From: Methylocystis heyeri
Lineage (GTDB): Bacteria; Pseudomonadota; Alphaproteobacteria; Rhizobiales; Beijerinckiaceae
Assembly (NCBI RefSeq): GCF_004802635.2
Contig: NZ_CP046052.1
Coordinates: 3,928,501-3,992,500 of the forward strand
Direction of reading: 5' to 3'
DNA length: 64,000 bases
A program made the translations under genes and the position numbers. The notes under the pieces were generated by a model that was given only the letters and a program-made list of their open reading frames with translations, was not told where the DNA came from and did no database searches. Shown here in pieces: positions 9,970 through 18,119 of this stretch; within the stretch, counting starts at the first letter, position 1; each line of letters begins with the position of its first letter.

Positions 9970-11310
9970 ATGGCATCGGCAGCCGAACAGCTTGCGGCCA
10001 ACGTCAGTCTCTCCAGCTTCGGCAAGGCCGAAGAGCTGAAAAAGCGCATCTGGTTCACCCTCGCTGCGCTCGTCATCTATCGACTCGGCACCTATGTGCC
10101 CCTCCCGGGCATTGATCCGGACGCCTTCGCGAAGAGCTTCTTCGGCCAGTCGAAGGGCGTGCTCGAGCTGTTCAATATGTTCGCCGGCGGCGCCGTGCAG
10201 CGGCGCGCGATCTTCGCGCTGAACATCATGCCTTATATCTCGGCCTCGATCATCATTCAGCTGCTGACGAGCGTGATCCCCGCGCTGGAAGCCGTAAAGA
10301 AAGAGGGCGAACAGGGCCGCAAGGTCCTCAATCAATACACCCGCTACCTCACCGTGGTTCTGGCGACCTTCCAGGCCTATGGCATGGCGATCGGGCTCGA
10401 GGGACAGCAGGGCGTCGTCACGGAGCCGGGCCTGTTCTTCAGGCTCACGACAGTGGTGACCCTGGTGGGCGGCACCATGTTCCTGATGTGGCTCGGCGAG
10501 CAGATCACCTCGCGCGGCATCGGCAACGGTTCATCGCTGATCATCTTCGCGGGCATCGTCGCGGCCTTTCCTTCGGCTATCGTTTCGACTCTCGAACTCG
10601 GCCGTCAGGGCGCCATCTCCACCGGCTTGATCATCGGCGTCATCGCGATGTCCTTCGTCGTCGTCGCCTTCATCGTCTTCATGGAGCGCGCGCAGCGCCG
10701 CCTGCTGATCACCTATCCCAAGCGCCAGCACGGGAACCGGGTCTACGAAGGGCAGAGCTCCTTCCTGCCGCTGAAGCTGAACACGTCCGGCGTCATTCCG
10801 CCGATCTTCGCTTCCTCGCTGCTGCTGCTGCCGACCACGATCGCGAACTTCTACCAGTCCCAGGGCAGCGACAATATTTTCGGCGCCATCTCCGCCTATT
10901 TCGGTCATGGCCGGCCGCTGTATATGCTCGCCTACGTCGGTCTGATCGTGTTCTTCGCCTTCTTCTACACGGCGATCGTGTTCAACCCGACCGAAACCGC
11001 CGAGAATCTGAAGAAGCACGGCGGCTTCCTGCTTGGCATCCGGCCGGGCGAGCGCACGGCCAAGGAGATCGACACGATCCTCATGCGGATCACGGTGCTG
11101 GGCGCCGCCTATCTGGCGATCATCTGCCTGCTGCCGGAGGCATTGATCTCCTACGCCAATCTCCCATTCTACTTCGGCGGCACCTCGCTGCTCATCGTGG
11201 TGAGCGTGACCATGGACACCGTCGCCCAGATCCACGGGCATTTGCAGGCGGGGCAGTATGAAGGCCTCATTCGCAAAGCCAAGCTTCGGGGCGGGAAGCG
11301 AGCAAGATGA
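9970..11310 (+). CDS. secY: Protein translocase subunit SecY
   Basis: SecY forms the SecYEG protein-conducting channel in the inner membrane. The 446 residues contain ten predicted membrane spans; the first begins around residue 30 ([20 protein letters not shown]), and the plug/lateral gate region and the cytosolic loop [14 protein letters not shown] (about residues 240-253) are recognisable. The start ATG follows GGAGAGGGGAG. The last codons overlap adk by 4 bases (ATGA). Confidence 0.98.
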   Translation: MASAAEQLAANVSLSSFGKAEELKKRIWFTLAALVIYRLGTYVPLPGIDPDAFAKSFFGQSKGVLELFNMFAGGAVQRRAIFALNIMPYISASIIIQLLTSVIPALEAVKKEGEQGRKVLNQYTRYLTVVLATFQAYGMAIGLEGQQGVVTEPGLFFRLTTVVTLVGGTMFLMWLGEQITSRGIGNGSSLIIFAGIVAAFPSAIVSTLELGRQGAISTGLIIGVIAMSFVVVAFIVFMERAQRRLLITYPKRQHGNRVYEGQSSFLPLKLNTSGVIPPIFASSLLLLPTTIANFYQSQGSDNIFGAISAYFGHGRPLYMLAYVGLIVFFAFFYTAIVFNPTETAENLKKHGGFLLGIRPGERTAKEIDTILMRITVLGAAYLAIICLLPEALISYANLPFYFGGTSLLIVVSVTMDTVAQIHGHLQAGQYEGLIRKAKLRGGKRAR

Positions 11311-11888
11311 GACTTATACTGCTTGGCCCTCCGGGCGCCGGCAAGGGCACACAGGCAGCCCGGCTAGTCGCGAAATACGGGATCGTGCAACTTTCTACCG
11401 GGGATATGCTGAGAGCTGCGGTTGCAGCCGGTTCGGCGCTCGGAAATCAGGCCAAGGAGATCATGAACCGGGGCGAACTCGTCCCGGATCAGCTGGTCAT
11501 CGACCTGATCGATCAACGAATCGGCGCTCCCGATGCGGCCGGCGGCTTTATTCTCGACGGTTTCCCCCGTACCGTAGCCCAGGCCGAGGCGTTGGATGCG
11601 TTGCTGCAAAAGAGAAATCTCGCGCTCGACGCCGTCGTCGAACTCGTCGTGGATGAAACGGAGCTTCTCAACCGCGTGGAAAATCGCGTGAAGGAGACGC
11701 TTGCCGCCGGCGGGCAAGTGCGCGCCGACGACAATCCGGAGAGCCTGAAGATTCGCCTCGACGCCTACCGTAAGCAAACCGCGCCGGTTTCAGCTTTCTA
11801 CTCCGGCAAAGGCGCGCTGAAGCAGGTCAATGGAATGGATCCGATCGGCTCCGTGGCCGAGGCGATCGACAATTCGATCGGCGGGTGA
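11307..11888 (+). CDS. adk: Adenylate kinase, short form
   Basis: Converts AMP + ATP into 2 ADP in the cytoplasm. The P-loop [14 protein letters not shown] is at residues 7-20, and the AMP-binding segment [16 protein letters not shown] near residue 80. At 193 residues it lacks the long LID insertion (no zinc cysteines), the short form common in alphaproteobacteria. The ATGA overlap couples it to secY. In related genomes rpsM normally follows directly; here 355 bases and an Hsp70-like gene intervene. Confidence 0.98.
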   Translation: MRLILLGPPGAGKGTQAARLVAKYGIVQLSTGDMLRAAVAAGSALGNQAKEIMNRGELVPDQLVIDLIDQRIGAPDAAGGFILDGFPRTVAQAEALDALLQKRNLALDAVVELVVDETELLNRVENRVKETLAAGGQVRADDNPESLKIRLDAYRKQTAPVSAFYSGKGALKQVNGMDPIGSVAEAIDNSIGG

Positions 11889-12243
11889 CCCCGCGCTAGC
11901 GAGCGGGGGGCGCCTCGGGTTGGAGAGGAATTAGCGCTTCCTCCCCTACTACTTCGTGGCCCAAGGCGCCCGTGCTGGCGTGAGAGTTTGGGCGCGTTCC
12001 CGCGACAAACGGCCCCTCGACTGCGGTCCCGGCTCTTAGGGTCCTCGCTTCGATCCGTCGGGCCATTCCTCTCGAAGCTGCGTTCTACACGCCCATATGC
12101 GACGCTCGCGAGCGTTCTGCGGGAAAGTTGACAGGCTTTACCGAGGGAATGCGCTCCGCCTCCCCAATCAGACGCGATGTTTCTTCGCCTGAACGATCCG
12201 TTCCGGCGTAAGGAATCCCGCGGGCTCAACTACAGCAACGACC
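11889..12243. other. Intergenic region with nested inverted repeat after adk
   Basis: No gene seen. 11908-11919 (GGGCGCCTCGGG) pairs with 11960-11971 (CCCAAGGCGCCC) apart from one mismatch, and a second hairpin, GAGGAA/TTCCTC at 11925-11943, is nested inside. No T-tract follows, so this is a structured RNA end or a factor-dependent terminator rather than a classical one. The remaining bases to 12243 show no clear ORF; a promoter for the Hsp70-like gene is expected here, but I see no convincing -35/-10 pair. Confidence 0.6.
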
Positions 12244-13515
12244 ATGGCTCACAAGAATTTTTGCGGGCTGGATTTCGGCACCTCGAATTCTACCGTCGCG
12301 TGCCGGTTCGGCGACCAGATTGAACTCGTCCCCGTAGAGGGGGAGAGCAGGACGCTTCCGAGCGCCATTTTCTTCGAGTTCTCTGACGGCTCGGCCTGTT
12401 TCGGCCGCGCCGCGATACGCCGCTATGTCGAGGGCGCGGAAGGCCGGCTGATGCGCAGCCTGAAGTCCATCCTGGGCGGGAGCCTGATGGAAGAGACCAC
12501 CCGGATCAAAAGCCGGGTCTATAGCTTCAAGGACATCATCGGACTCGTGCTGGGGCGGCTGAAAGCCGAGGCCGAACGCGCTGCAGGGGCGGAAATCGAG
12601 CGGGTCGTCCTCGGGCGGCCGGTTCATTTCGTTGACGATAATCCGGCGGCGGACCGCAGCGCGCGCGACGCTCTGGAGGAGATCGCGAGGGCCCAAGGGT
12701 TCCGTGAGATCGACTTTCAATACGAACCCATCGCCGCGGCGCTCGCCTATGAACGAACTGTCAATGAGGAGCAATATGCTCTCATCGCCGACATAGGGGG
12801 TGGCACATCGGATTTTTCGGTGGTGCGGGTCTCTCCCGAAGGCCGGCGGCGAGAAGACCGCAGCGCGGATGTGCTGGCGAACAAAGGCGTCCATATCGGC
12901 GGCACGGACATCGACCGCCTGCTGAGCCTGCGCAAGGTGATGCCGCTGCTCGGTTCTCGCTCCGAAAGACGGGGGGATTTCGGCCATAAGATATTACCGG
13001 TTCCCAATGCCTTTTTCGTGGATCTTTCGACCTGGCACCGGATCAACTTTCTCTACAAGCCCGAGGTCGGGCGGGAGTTGCAAAGCCTTTTGCGCGACTC
13101 GCTGTCCCCAGAACTGATCGAAAGGCTGATCGGCGTGATCGAGAACAAGAGGGGGCACTCGATCGCTCTTGCAGTCGAGGCTGCGAAAATCGAGCTTTCC
13201 GCGCGGGACCGCGCCGCGGTCGACCTTGCCGAAATAGAGCCGGGCCTTTCCGCGCCGGTCACTCCGGGCGATCTGCGGGACGCGATCGCCGACAGGCTGG
13301 GGCAGCTCTCCGCCTGCCTCGGGGCGACGCTGGAGTCCGCGGGTTTGAGCGCCGAACGCATCGACGTCGTCTTTCTCACCGGGGGATCGACGGCTGTTCC
13401 AGCGGTGCGCGAGGCGGTTACGGCTCTCACTCCACGAGCCAGGATCGTCGAGGGCGATCTTTTTGGGGCCGTCGGACTAGGTTTGGGCTTGGACGCACAA
13501 CGAAAATTCGGGTAG
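12244..13515 (+). CDS. Hsp70-like ATPase, YegD type
   Basis: A 423-residue protein made only of the actin-like Hsp70 ATPase domain, with no substrate-binding domain, as in E. coli YegD. Visible motifs are phosphate-1 (GLDFGTSNSTVA, residues 8-19), phosphate-2 (IADIGGGTSDFSVV, 181-194) and the adenosine loop (FLTGGSTAVPAVREAV, 377-392). Members of this family are putative chaperones of unknown client. It lies between adk and rpsM, interrupting the usual adk-rpsM junction, on the same strand as the ribosomal genes. Codon use is somewhat less regular than in the neighbours, which fits lower expression. The start ATG at 12244 has no strong Shine-Dalgarno. Confidence 0.9.
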   Translation: MAHKNFCGLDFGTSNSTVACRFGDQIELVPVEGESRTLPSAIFFEFSDGSACFGRAAIRRYVEGAEGRLMRSLKSILGGSLMEETTRIKSRVYSFKDIIGLVLGRLKAEAERAAGAEIERVVLGRPVHFVDDNPAADRSARDALEEIARAQGFREIDFQYEPIAAALAYERTVNEEQYALIADIGGGTSDFSVVRVSPEGRRREDRSADVLANKGVHIGGTDIDRLLSLRKVMPLLGSRSERRGDFGHKILPVPNAFFVDLSTWHRINFLYKPEVGRELQSLLRDSLSPELIERLIGVIENKRGHSIALAVEAAKIELSARDRAAVDLAEIEPGLSAPVTPGDLRDAIADRLGQLSACLGATLESAGLSAERIDVVFLTGGSTAVPAVREAVTALTPRARIVEGDLFGAVGLGLGLDAQRKFG

Positions 13516-13580
13516 ACTCCGGCTCATCCGCAGTGTCGGCGTGCGCGCATCCCCGCCGGCATAAAAGTCTCTTTTTTGTC

Positions 13581-13609
13581 TTGACTCTGCGGTAAACGCT
13601 CGTTATCGC
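13581..13609 (+). promoter_or_regulatory. Candidate sigma-70 promoter for the alpha operon
   Basis: TTGACT (13581-13586), a 17-base spacer, then TATCGC (13604-13609). The -35 is close to consensus and the -10 is weak. It lies after the Hsp70-like gene and 163 bases before rpsM, where a new promoter would be needed if the upstream transcript ends. Confidence 0.5.
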
Positions 13610-13707
13610 CAAAGAACGCTAGTGAAGGGGAGCGCCCGGTCGCCGGGAGCTTCCATTTTTGCGTTCGAGCAACCTGCATGGGCCGGCCTCCACCGGACGC
13701 AGGGAAT

Positions 13708-13754
13708 GCGGCGTACAAAACGCCGCGACATTCAGGCGCCGCCGCTCGCGGCGC
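13708..13754 (+). promoter_or_regulatory. Two leader hairpins upstream of rpsM
   Basis: GCGGCGT/ACGCCGC (13708-13714 with 13720-13726) and GCGCCGC/GCGGCGC (13736-13742 with 13748-13754) are both perfect 7-bp stems with 5-base loops. The second ends 7 bases before the rpsM Shine-Dalgarno at 13762. In E. coli the alpha operon leader binds S4 for feedback control, but S4 is not encoded in this operon here, so the regulator, if any, is unknown. Confidence 0.5.
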
Positions 13755-13772
13755 GGCACATGGAGCGAAAAA

Positions 13773-14141
13773 TTGGCCCGTATAGCAGGCGTCAACATTC
13801 CGACCAATAAGCGCGTCGTCATCGCGCTGCAGTATATCCACGGGGTCGGACCCAGGATCGCGCAGGAAATCTGCGAAAAAGTGAACATTCCGGCCGAGCG
13901 CCGCGTGGCGCAGCTCACCGACGCCGAGGTGCTTCAGATCCGCGAGGCCATCGATCGCGACTATCTCGTGGAAGGCGATCTCCGCCGCGAAGTGGCGATC
14001 AACATCAAGCGCCTCATGGATCTCGGCTGCTACCGCGGTCTGCGCCATCGCCGGCAGCTTCCGGTGCGCGGCCAGCGCACCCACACCAACGCCCGCACGC
14101 GCAAGGGCAAGGCCAAGCCGATCGCCGGCAAGAAGAAGTAA
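13773..14141 (+). CDS. rpsM: 30S ribosomal protein S13 (TTG start)
   Basis: S13 contacts tRNA and L5 from the 30S head. The family N-terminus [20 protein letters not shown] can only be made by starting at TTG 13773, since the codons after it are GCC CGT ATA GCA GGC. A GGAG (13762-13765) lies 7 bases upstream, an ideal distance. An in-frame ATG at 13659 would add a 38-residue Arg-rich stretch unrelated to S13. The protein is 122 residues and ends with the usual basic tail [15 protein letters not shown]. Confidence 0.95.
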   Translation: MARIAGVNIPTNKRVVIALQYIHGVGPRIAQEICEKVNIPAERRVAQLTDAEVLQIREAIDRDYLVEGDLRREVAINIKRLMDLGCYRGLRHRRQLPVRGQRTHTNARTRKGKAKPIAGKKK

Positions 14142-14252
14142 TCCGGCTGAAGCGCGTTTTTCGCGCATCCGGATAGAGGGGGCCGCAGAGCGCGCCCCCG
14201 TTTTCACACCCCCTAGCGCCTGGCATTACGGGCGCGCTCGAAGGACACAAAA

Positions 14253-14642
14253 ATGGCTAAGGAAACCACCCGCGTTCGCCGCCGGGAGAGAAAGAACATC
14301 GTCTCCGGCGTGGCGCATGTGAACTCGACCTTCAACAACACCATGATCACCATCACCGACGCCCAGGGCAATACGGTGTCGTGGTCTTCGGCGGGCACGA
14401 TGGGCTTCAAGGGCTCGAGAAAATCGACCCCCTATGCGGCCCAGATGGCGGCGGAAGATGCGGCGCGCAAGGCCGGCGAGCATGGCGTGCGGTCGCTGGA
14501 AGTCGAAGTCTCCGGTCCGGGTTCGGGTCGCGAGTCGGCGTTGCGCGCGCTGCAGGCGGCCGGCTTCACCGTCACGTCGATCCGCGACGTCACCCCGATT
14601 CCGCATAATGGTTGCCGTCCGCGCAAGCGTCGCCGCGTCTGA
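14253..14642 (+). CDS. rpsK: 30S ribosomal protein S11
   Basis: S11 forms the 30S platform and contacts the mRNA exit. The 129 residues include [20 protein letters not shown], the [20 protein letters not shown] segment, and the invariant end [16 protein letters not shown]. It starts 111 bases after rpsM; the ATG follows AAGGACACAAAA. Confidence 0.98.
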   Translation: MAKETTRVRRRERKNIVSGVAHVNSTFNNTMITITDAQGNTVSWSSAGTMGFKGSRKSTPYAAQMAAEDAARKAGEHGVRSLEVEVSGPGSGRESALRALQAAGFTVTSIRDVTPIPHNGCRPRKRRRV

Positions 14643-14785
14643 TCCATAGGGCGCGCCGGGGCCCGGAGCCGTCTCGTCGGGCGGCGGCCGGGCGCCGCCG
14701 CCCAAAGTTTCAAATACCGATTTCCGCGCGCTCCGGCCGGCATCCGCCGGCGCCGCAACCGAGAAGCTCTAGGAAAGGCGCCCAA

Positions 14786-15805
14786 GTGAGCATCCAGAAA
14801 AACTGGCAGGAACTCATCAAGCCGAACAAGCTCGTCGTCATTCCGGGCGACGATCCGCGCCGGTATGCGACGGCTATCGCCGAGCCGCTGGAGCGCGGCT
14901 TTGGTCAGACGCTCGGCAACTCTCTTCGCCGCATCCTGCTCTCGTCCCTGCAGGGCGCCGCGATCACGTCGATTCACATCGACGGGGTTCTCCACGAATT
15001 CTCTTCGATTCCCGGCGTCCGTGAGGACGTAACCGACATCGTACTCAACATCAAGGACATCGCCGTCAAATATCACGGCGAAGGCCCCAAGCGCCTGACC
15101 CTGAAGAAGCAGGGACCGGGAGCTGTCACGGCCGGCGACATCCAGACCACCGGCGACGTGCAGATTCTCAACCCCGAGCTCGTCATCTGCTCGCTCGACG
15201 AGGGTGCGGAAATCCGCATCGAATTCACCATCTCCACCGGCAAGGGCTATGTCCCCGCGGAGCGCAATCGCGCCGAGGACGCCCCGATCGGCCTCATTCC
15301 CGTGGACAGCCTTTACTCCCCGGTGAAAAAAGTGAGCTATCGCGTCGAAAACACCCGCGAAGGCCAGGTGCTCGACTATGACAAGCTCACCCTGACGATC
15401 GAGACCAACCGCTCGATCAGCCCGGAGGACGCCGTGGCTTTCGCCGCCCGCATCCTGCAGGACCAGCTCAATGTGTTCGTCAATTTCGACGAGCCGCGCC
15501 GCGAAGAGGCTGCGCCGTCGATCCCGCAGCTCGCCTTCAACCCTGCGCTGCTCAAGAAGGTCGACGAGCTCGAGCTTTCGGTGCGTTCGGCCAACTGCCT
15601 CAAGAACGACAACATCGTCTACATCGGCGACCTGATCCAGAAGTCGGAAGCGGAAATGCTCCGCACGCCGAACTTCGGCCGCAAGTCGCTCAACGAAATC
15701 AAAGAAGTGCTGGCGCAGATGGGGCTGCATCTCGGCATGGAAGTCGCGGGCTGGCCGCCCGAGAATATCGACGACCTCGCCAAGCGCTTCGAAGAACACT
15801 ACTGA
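14786..15805 (+). CDS. rpoA: RNA polymerase subunit alpha (GTG start)
   Basis: Alpha nucleates core RNA polymerase assembly and binds UP elements and activators. The start is GTG 14786 ([18 protein letters not shown]), with AGGAAAGG 7 bases upstream; the longer frame back to 14612 lies across the end of rpsK. The N-terminal assembly domain (about 1-235) has [20 protein letters not shown]. The C-terminal DNA-binding domain (about 260-325) has [20 protein letters not shown]. The 339 residues are a normal length. Confidence 0.97.
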   Translation: MSIQKNWQELIKPNKLVVIPGDDPRRYATAIAEPLERGFGQTLGNSLRRILLSSLQGAAITSIHIDGVLHEFSSIPGVREDVTDIVLNIKDIAVKYHGEGPKRLTLKKQGPGAVTAGDIQTTGDVQILNPELVICSLDEGAEIRIEFTISTGKGYVPAERNRAEDAPIGLIPVDSLYSPVKKVSYRVENTREGQVLDYDKLTLTIETNRSISPEDAVAFAARILQDQLNVFVNFDEPRREEAAPSIPQLAFNPALLKKVDELELSVRSANCLKNDNIVYIGDLIQKSEAEMLRTPNFGRKSLNEIKEVLAQMGLHLGMEVAGWPPENIDDLAKRFEEHY

Positions 15806-15856
15806 TCGTCTAGGGCGCCAGCGGCGCGGACCCCCACCCGGCGGTCTACGATCGTG

Positions 15857-15926
15857 GCCTCCCCCAAAAAGGGAGGCTTCGGCAACCCACAAAGCGAACG
15901 CGTCTACCGGGTTCGCTTTGTTTCAG
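15857..15926 (+). terminator. Double hairpin terminator between rpoA and rplQ
   Basis: GCCTCCC/GGGAGGC (15857-15877) is followed by a perfect 10-bp stem CAAAGCGAAC/GTTCGCTTTG (15890-15920) and TTTCAG. The second structure looks like an intrinsic terminator with a short T-run, so rplQ may be made from partial read-through or a promoter in 15927-16005. Confidence 0.65.
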
Positions 15927-16005
15927 TCCTTCGACCCGAGCGGGAAGAGGGCGAAAGAGACGGCCGTACCTTGGCACGGCGGCCGCATAATAATGGAGAG
16001 AGCCA

Positions 16006-16419
16006 ATGTATCATCGCAATAAGAAGCGCCGCTTCGGCCGCACTCACGAGCATCGCAAGGCGATGTTCGCCAATATGGCCCAGGCGCTCATCAAGCACGA
16101 GCAGATCGTCACCACCCTTCCCAAGGCCAAGGATCTGCGTCCGATCGTGGAGAAGCTGGTCACGCTCGGCAAGCGCGGCGATCTGCATGCGCGCCGTCAG
16201 GCCATCGCCCAGATCAAGGATGTCGCTCTGGTCAGGAAGCTGTTCGACGTGCTGGGTCCGCGCTACAAGGAGCGCAATGGCGGCTACACCCGCGTGCTCA
16301 AGGCCGGCTTCCGCTACGGCGACAACGCCCCGCTCGCGGTGATCGAATTCGTCGATCGCGACGTCGACGCCAAGGGCAAGGATTCCGGCCCGGTGCAGAC
16401 CGCGGAAGAAGCGGCGTAA
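16006..16419 (+). CDS. rplQ: 50S ribosomal protein L17
   Basis: L17 is on the solvent side of the large subunit near the exit tunnel. The 137 residues begin [20 protein letters not shown] and contain [21 protein letters not shown] strong TAATGGAGAGAG binding site precedes the ATG. It is the last gene of the ribosomal cluster; a repeat and a terminator follow. Confidence 0.97.
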   Translation: MYHRNKKRRFGRTHEHRKAMFANMAQALIKHEQIVTTLPKAKDLRPIVEKLVTLGKRGDLHARRQAIAQIKDVALVRKLFDVLGPRYKERNGGYTRVLKAGFRYGDNAPLAVIEFVDRDVDAKGKDSGPVQTAEEAA

Positions 16420-16436
16420 GGCCGATAGCGCCCCCT

Positions 16437-16538
16437 AGAGCGTATTCATGTTTCATGGAAACGCGAATATGCTCTAAGTTTTTGTTTTAACGCGCTTCCC
16501 GCGCCGAGCCGGCGTCCACTTCGGCTGGAAACGCTTTA
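16437..16538 (+). repeat. Palindromic mosaic repeat, copy A
   Basis: A roughly 100-bp element with a terminal hairpin (AGAGCGTATTC / GAATATGCTCT, inner GTTTC-ATG-GAAAC) followed by the shared core running from GTTTTAACGCGCTTCCC to CCACTTCGGCTGGAAACGC. It matches the copies at 29111-29200 (same orientation) and 20171-20270 (inverted), and its core matches 28144-28247 and 29766-29861. Confidence 0.85.
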
Positions 16539-16543
16539 GATTT

Positions 16544-16580
16544 GAAGGCGGTCCGAAAAACGGGCCGCCTTCTTTGCTTT
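16544..16580 (+). terminator. Terminator after rplQ
   Basis: GAAGGCGGTCCG (16544-16555) pairs with CGGGCCGCCTTC (16561-16572) through one G-U pair, with an AAAAA loop and TTTGCTTT after it. It lies between convergent rplQ (+) and the VOC gene (-) and may act on both strands. Confidence 0.85.
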
Positions 16581-16596
16581 GAAGCCTCTTCGCGGG

Positions 16597-17007
16597 CTAT
16601 TTGGGTTCCAGCGGCGCGTTCAATATCCATCGGTGGCCAAAGGGATCGCGCAAGGAGGCGTAGCGCGTGCCCCAGAAGGAATTGGTCGGTTGGGTTTCGA
16701 TCTTGGCGCCGAGTTTCGCCGCCCGGGCGCAGACCTCGTCGATCTGCTCGGGCGCGTCATATTCCAGGCTGACGGAAACGGTGGCGAGATCCGCCGGCAC
16801 GGGGGTTCGGCATTGCCCGAACTCCGGAAAAGCGTCGGCGAGCATTACCGAGCCGCCGTTGATCGTGAGTTCGCAATGGGCGATGCGCAGGCCGTCAACG
16901 GAAGGCATGAGGGCGCGTTGCGTCGCGCCGAAGGCGCCGGCGTAAAAGCCGATGGCGGCCGCTGCAGGCGAGACGGTGAGATAGGGAGCAACCCTGGGGC
17001 GGGTCAT
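16597..17007 (-). CDS. VOC (glyoxalase-fold) family protein, PhnB-like
   Basis: A 136-residue single vicinal-oxygen-chelate unit pair: the N-terminal half has YLTVSPAAAAIGFYAGAFGA and the C-terminal half SFWGTRYASLRDPFGHRWIL, the usual PhnB/glyoxalase-like layout. The true start is ATG at 17007 (MTRPRVAPYLTV), which overlaps the stop of the upstream methyltransferase gene by 4 bases (ATGA), so the two are co-translated. Substrate is unknown; family members include antibiotic-binding proteins, demethylmenaquinone-type enzymes and many of no known role. Confidence 0.85.
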   Translation of the reverse strand: MTRPRVAPYLTVSPAAAAIGFYAGAFGATQRALMPSVDGLRIAHCELTINGGSVMLADAFPEFGQCRTPVPADLATVSVSLEYDAPEQIDEVCARAAKLGAKIETQPTNSFWGTRYASLRDPFGHRWILNAPLEPK

Positions 17008-18029
17008 CGGTCGTTTCCTTCCTTCAGGGCGACAGAATCGCCCCATTCAGCCTTCCGCATAATCTGAAACAATCCCTTATCGCGCTTTGCAAAGGTCTTC
17101 CGCTCCAGGCCCCGCGCCGTGCAGAGGCCGAGCTCCACGCCCCATTTGCTGGAGCGCGGCGGCGCCAGGACGCGCGCGCCCTTTTCGCTCTCCGCCTGCG
17201 ACGGTTTGAACGCCACGAGATAGCAGTATTTCTCGTCCTCGAAGGGGACCTCGCCGCCCTTTGCCAGCATATGGTCGCGCGAGCGCGGAAGCCGCGCCGC
17301 GAAATGGCACCAATCCGGCTCCGTCATCGGGCAGGCGGAATCATGCGGGCAAGGCAGGCCGACTTTTGCGCCGAGCTCGATCAGGCGCCGCCGCAAGCCC
17401 ATCAGGCGGGCGTGATCGCGGGGCGTGCCCGGCTCGACGAGGACCAGAGCGCCGCGCGCGCGCGTCCACAGCGCTTCGGCGACCTCCTCGAGGGCGCGGT
17501 CCGGGATTTCCGTCAGGGCATAGCTGGCGACGACCAGATCCGCCTCGCCTTCTCCGGCCGGAATGTCATCGAGATCGGCGGTCAGCAGCGCGGCTTCGGC
17601 CAGCGCGGCGTGCCGGCTCGAAGCCTTGAGCCTTGCAGCGAGAGCGAGGAACTCGGGGCTTCTGTCCAAAAGGCGGATCGTCTCCATCGCCGGCCAGGAC
17701 TCGAGCGCGGCGAGGGCGGCGCTGGCGAGGCCGCAGCCGGCGTCGAGCAGGCTGCGGGGAGAGAAGTCGGGCGCCTCCTCCAAGATCCTGCGCATGACGG
17801 CGGCGTTGACCGCGAAGGTCGCGGGCAGCCGGGTCAGGGCGTAGGCGAGGGCGTCGTCATCCTCGCGCAGCAGTTCCCGGGAGGTTTTTCGGGCGCGAAA
17901 ACCCGCCGAGATGCGCGCCGCGCGCTCGGCCAGCTCCTTGCGGGCGCGCCCTTCGAGGAGCTGCGCGATCGCAGCCGAAAGCTCCGCGGGGAGAGCCGCC
18001 CGGGCGGTCGAGGCTCCATGCTGATTCAT
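17004..18029 (-). CDS. Rsm22-family ribosome-associated methyltransferase-like protein
   Basis: A 341-residue homologue of mitochondrial Rsm22/METTL17, which aids small-subunit assembly. The SAM-binding glycine motif LLDAGCGLASAALAAL lies near residues 93-108, and the post-I region has IRLLDRSPEFLALAARL. Downstream, cysteines in LPCPHDSACPM, WCHF and KYCYLV match the four-cysteine iron-sulfur site described for METTL17. The gene runs divergently from leuC and shares a 4-base overlap with the VOC gene. Whether it methylates anything is uncertain for the whole family. Confidence 0.88.
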   Translation of the reverse strand: MNQHGASTARAALPAELSAAIAQLLEGRARKELAERAARISAGFRARKTSRELLREDDDALAYALTRLPATFAVNAAVMRRILEEAPDFSPRSLLDAGCGLASAALAALESWPAMETIRLLDRSPEFLALAARLKASSRHAALAEAALLTADLDDIPAGEGEADLVVASYALTEIPDRALEEVAEALWTRARGALVLVEPGTPRDHARLMGLRRRLIELGAKVGLPCPHDSACPMTEPDWCHFAARLPRSRDHMLAKGGEVPFEDEKYCYLVAFKPSQAESEKGARVLAPPRSSKWGVELGLCTARGLERKTFAKRDKGLFQIMRKAEWGDSVALKEGNDR

Positions 18030-18119
18030 GGCCGATATATACTTCCACGAGGCGCGGGATGCGCGTAAAAGAGCCTCAATTGTTGTCGAAGCCGCCGCAA
18101 CGCGGCGAGAGGATGGGAA

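Noticed and set aside
13659-13772. N-terminal extension of S13 from ATG 13659
   Set aside because: The added residues are Arg/Gly-rich without similarity to S13, and the TTG at 13773 has a better-placed Shine-Dalgarno and gives the exact family start.
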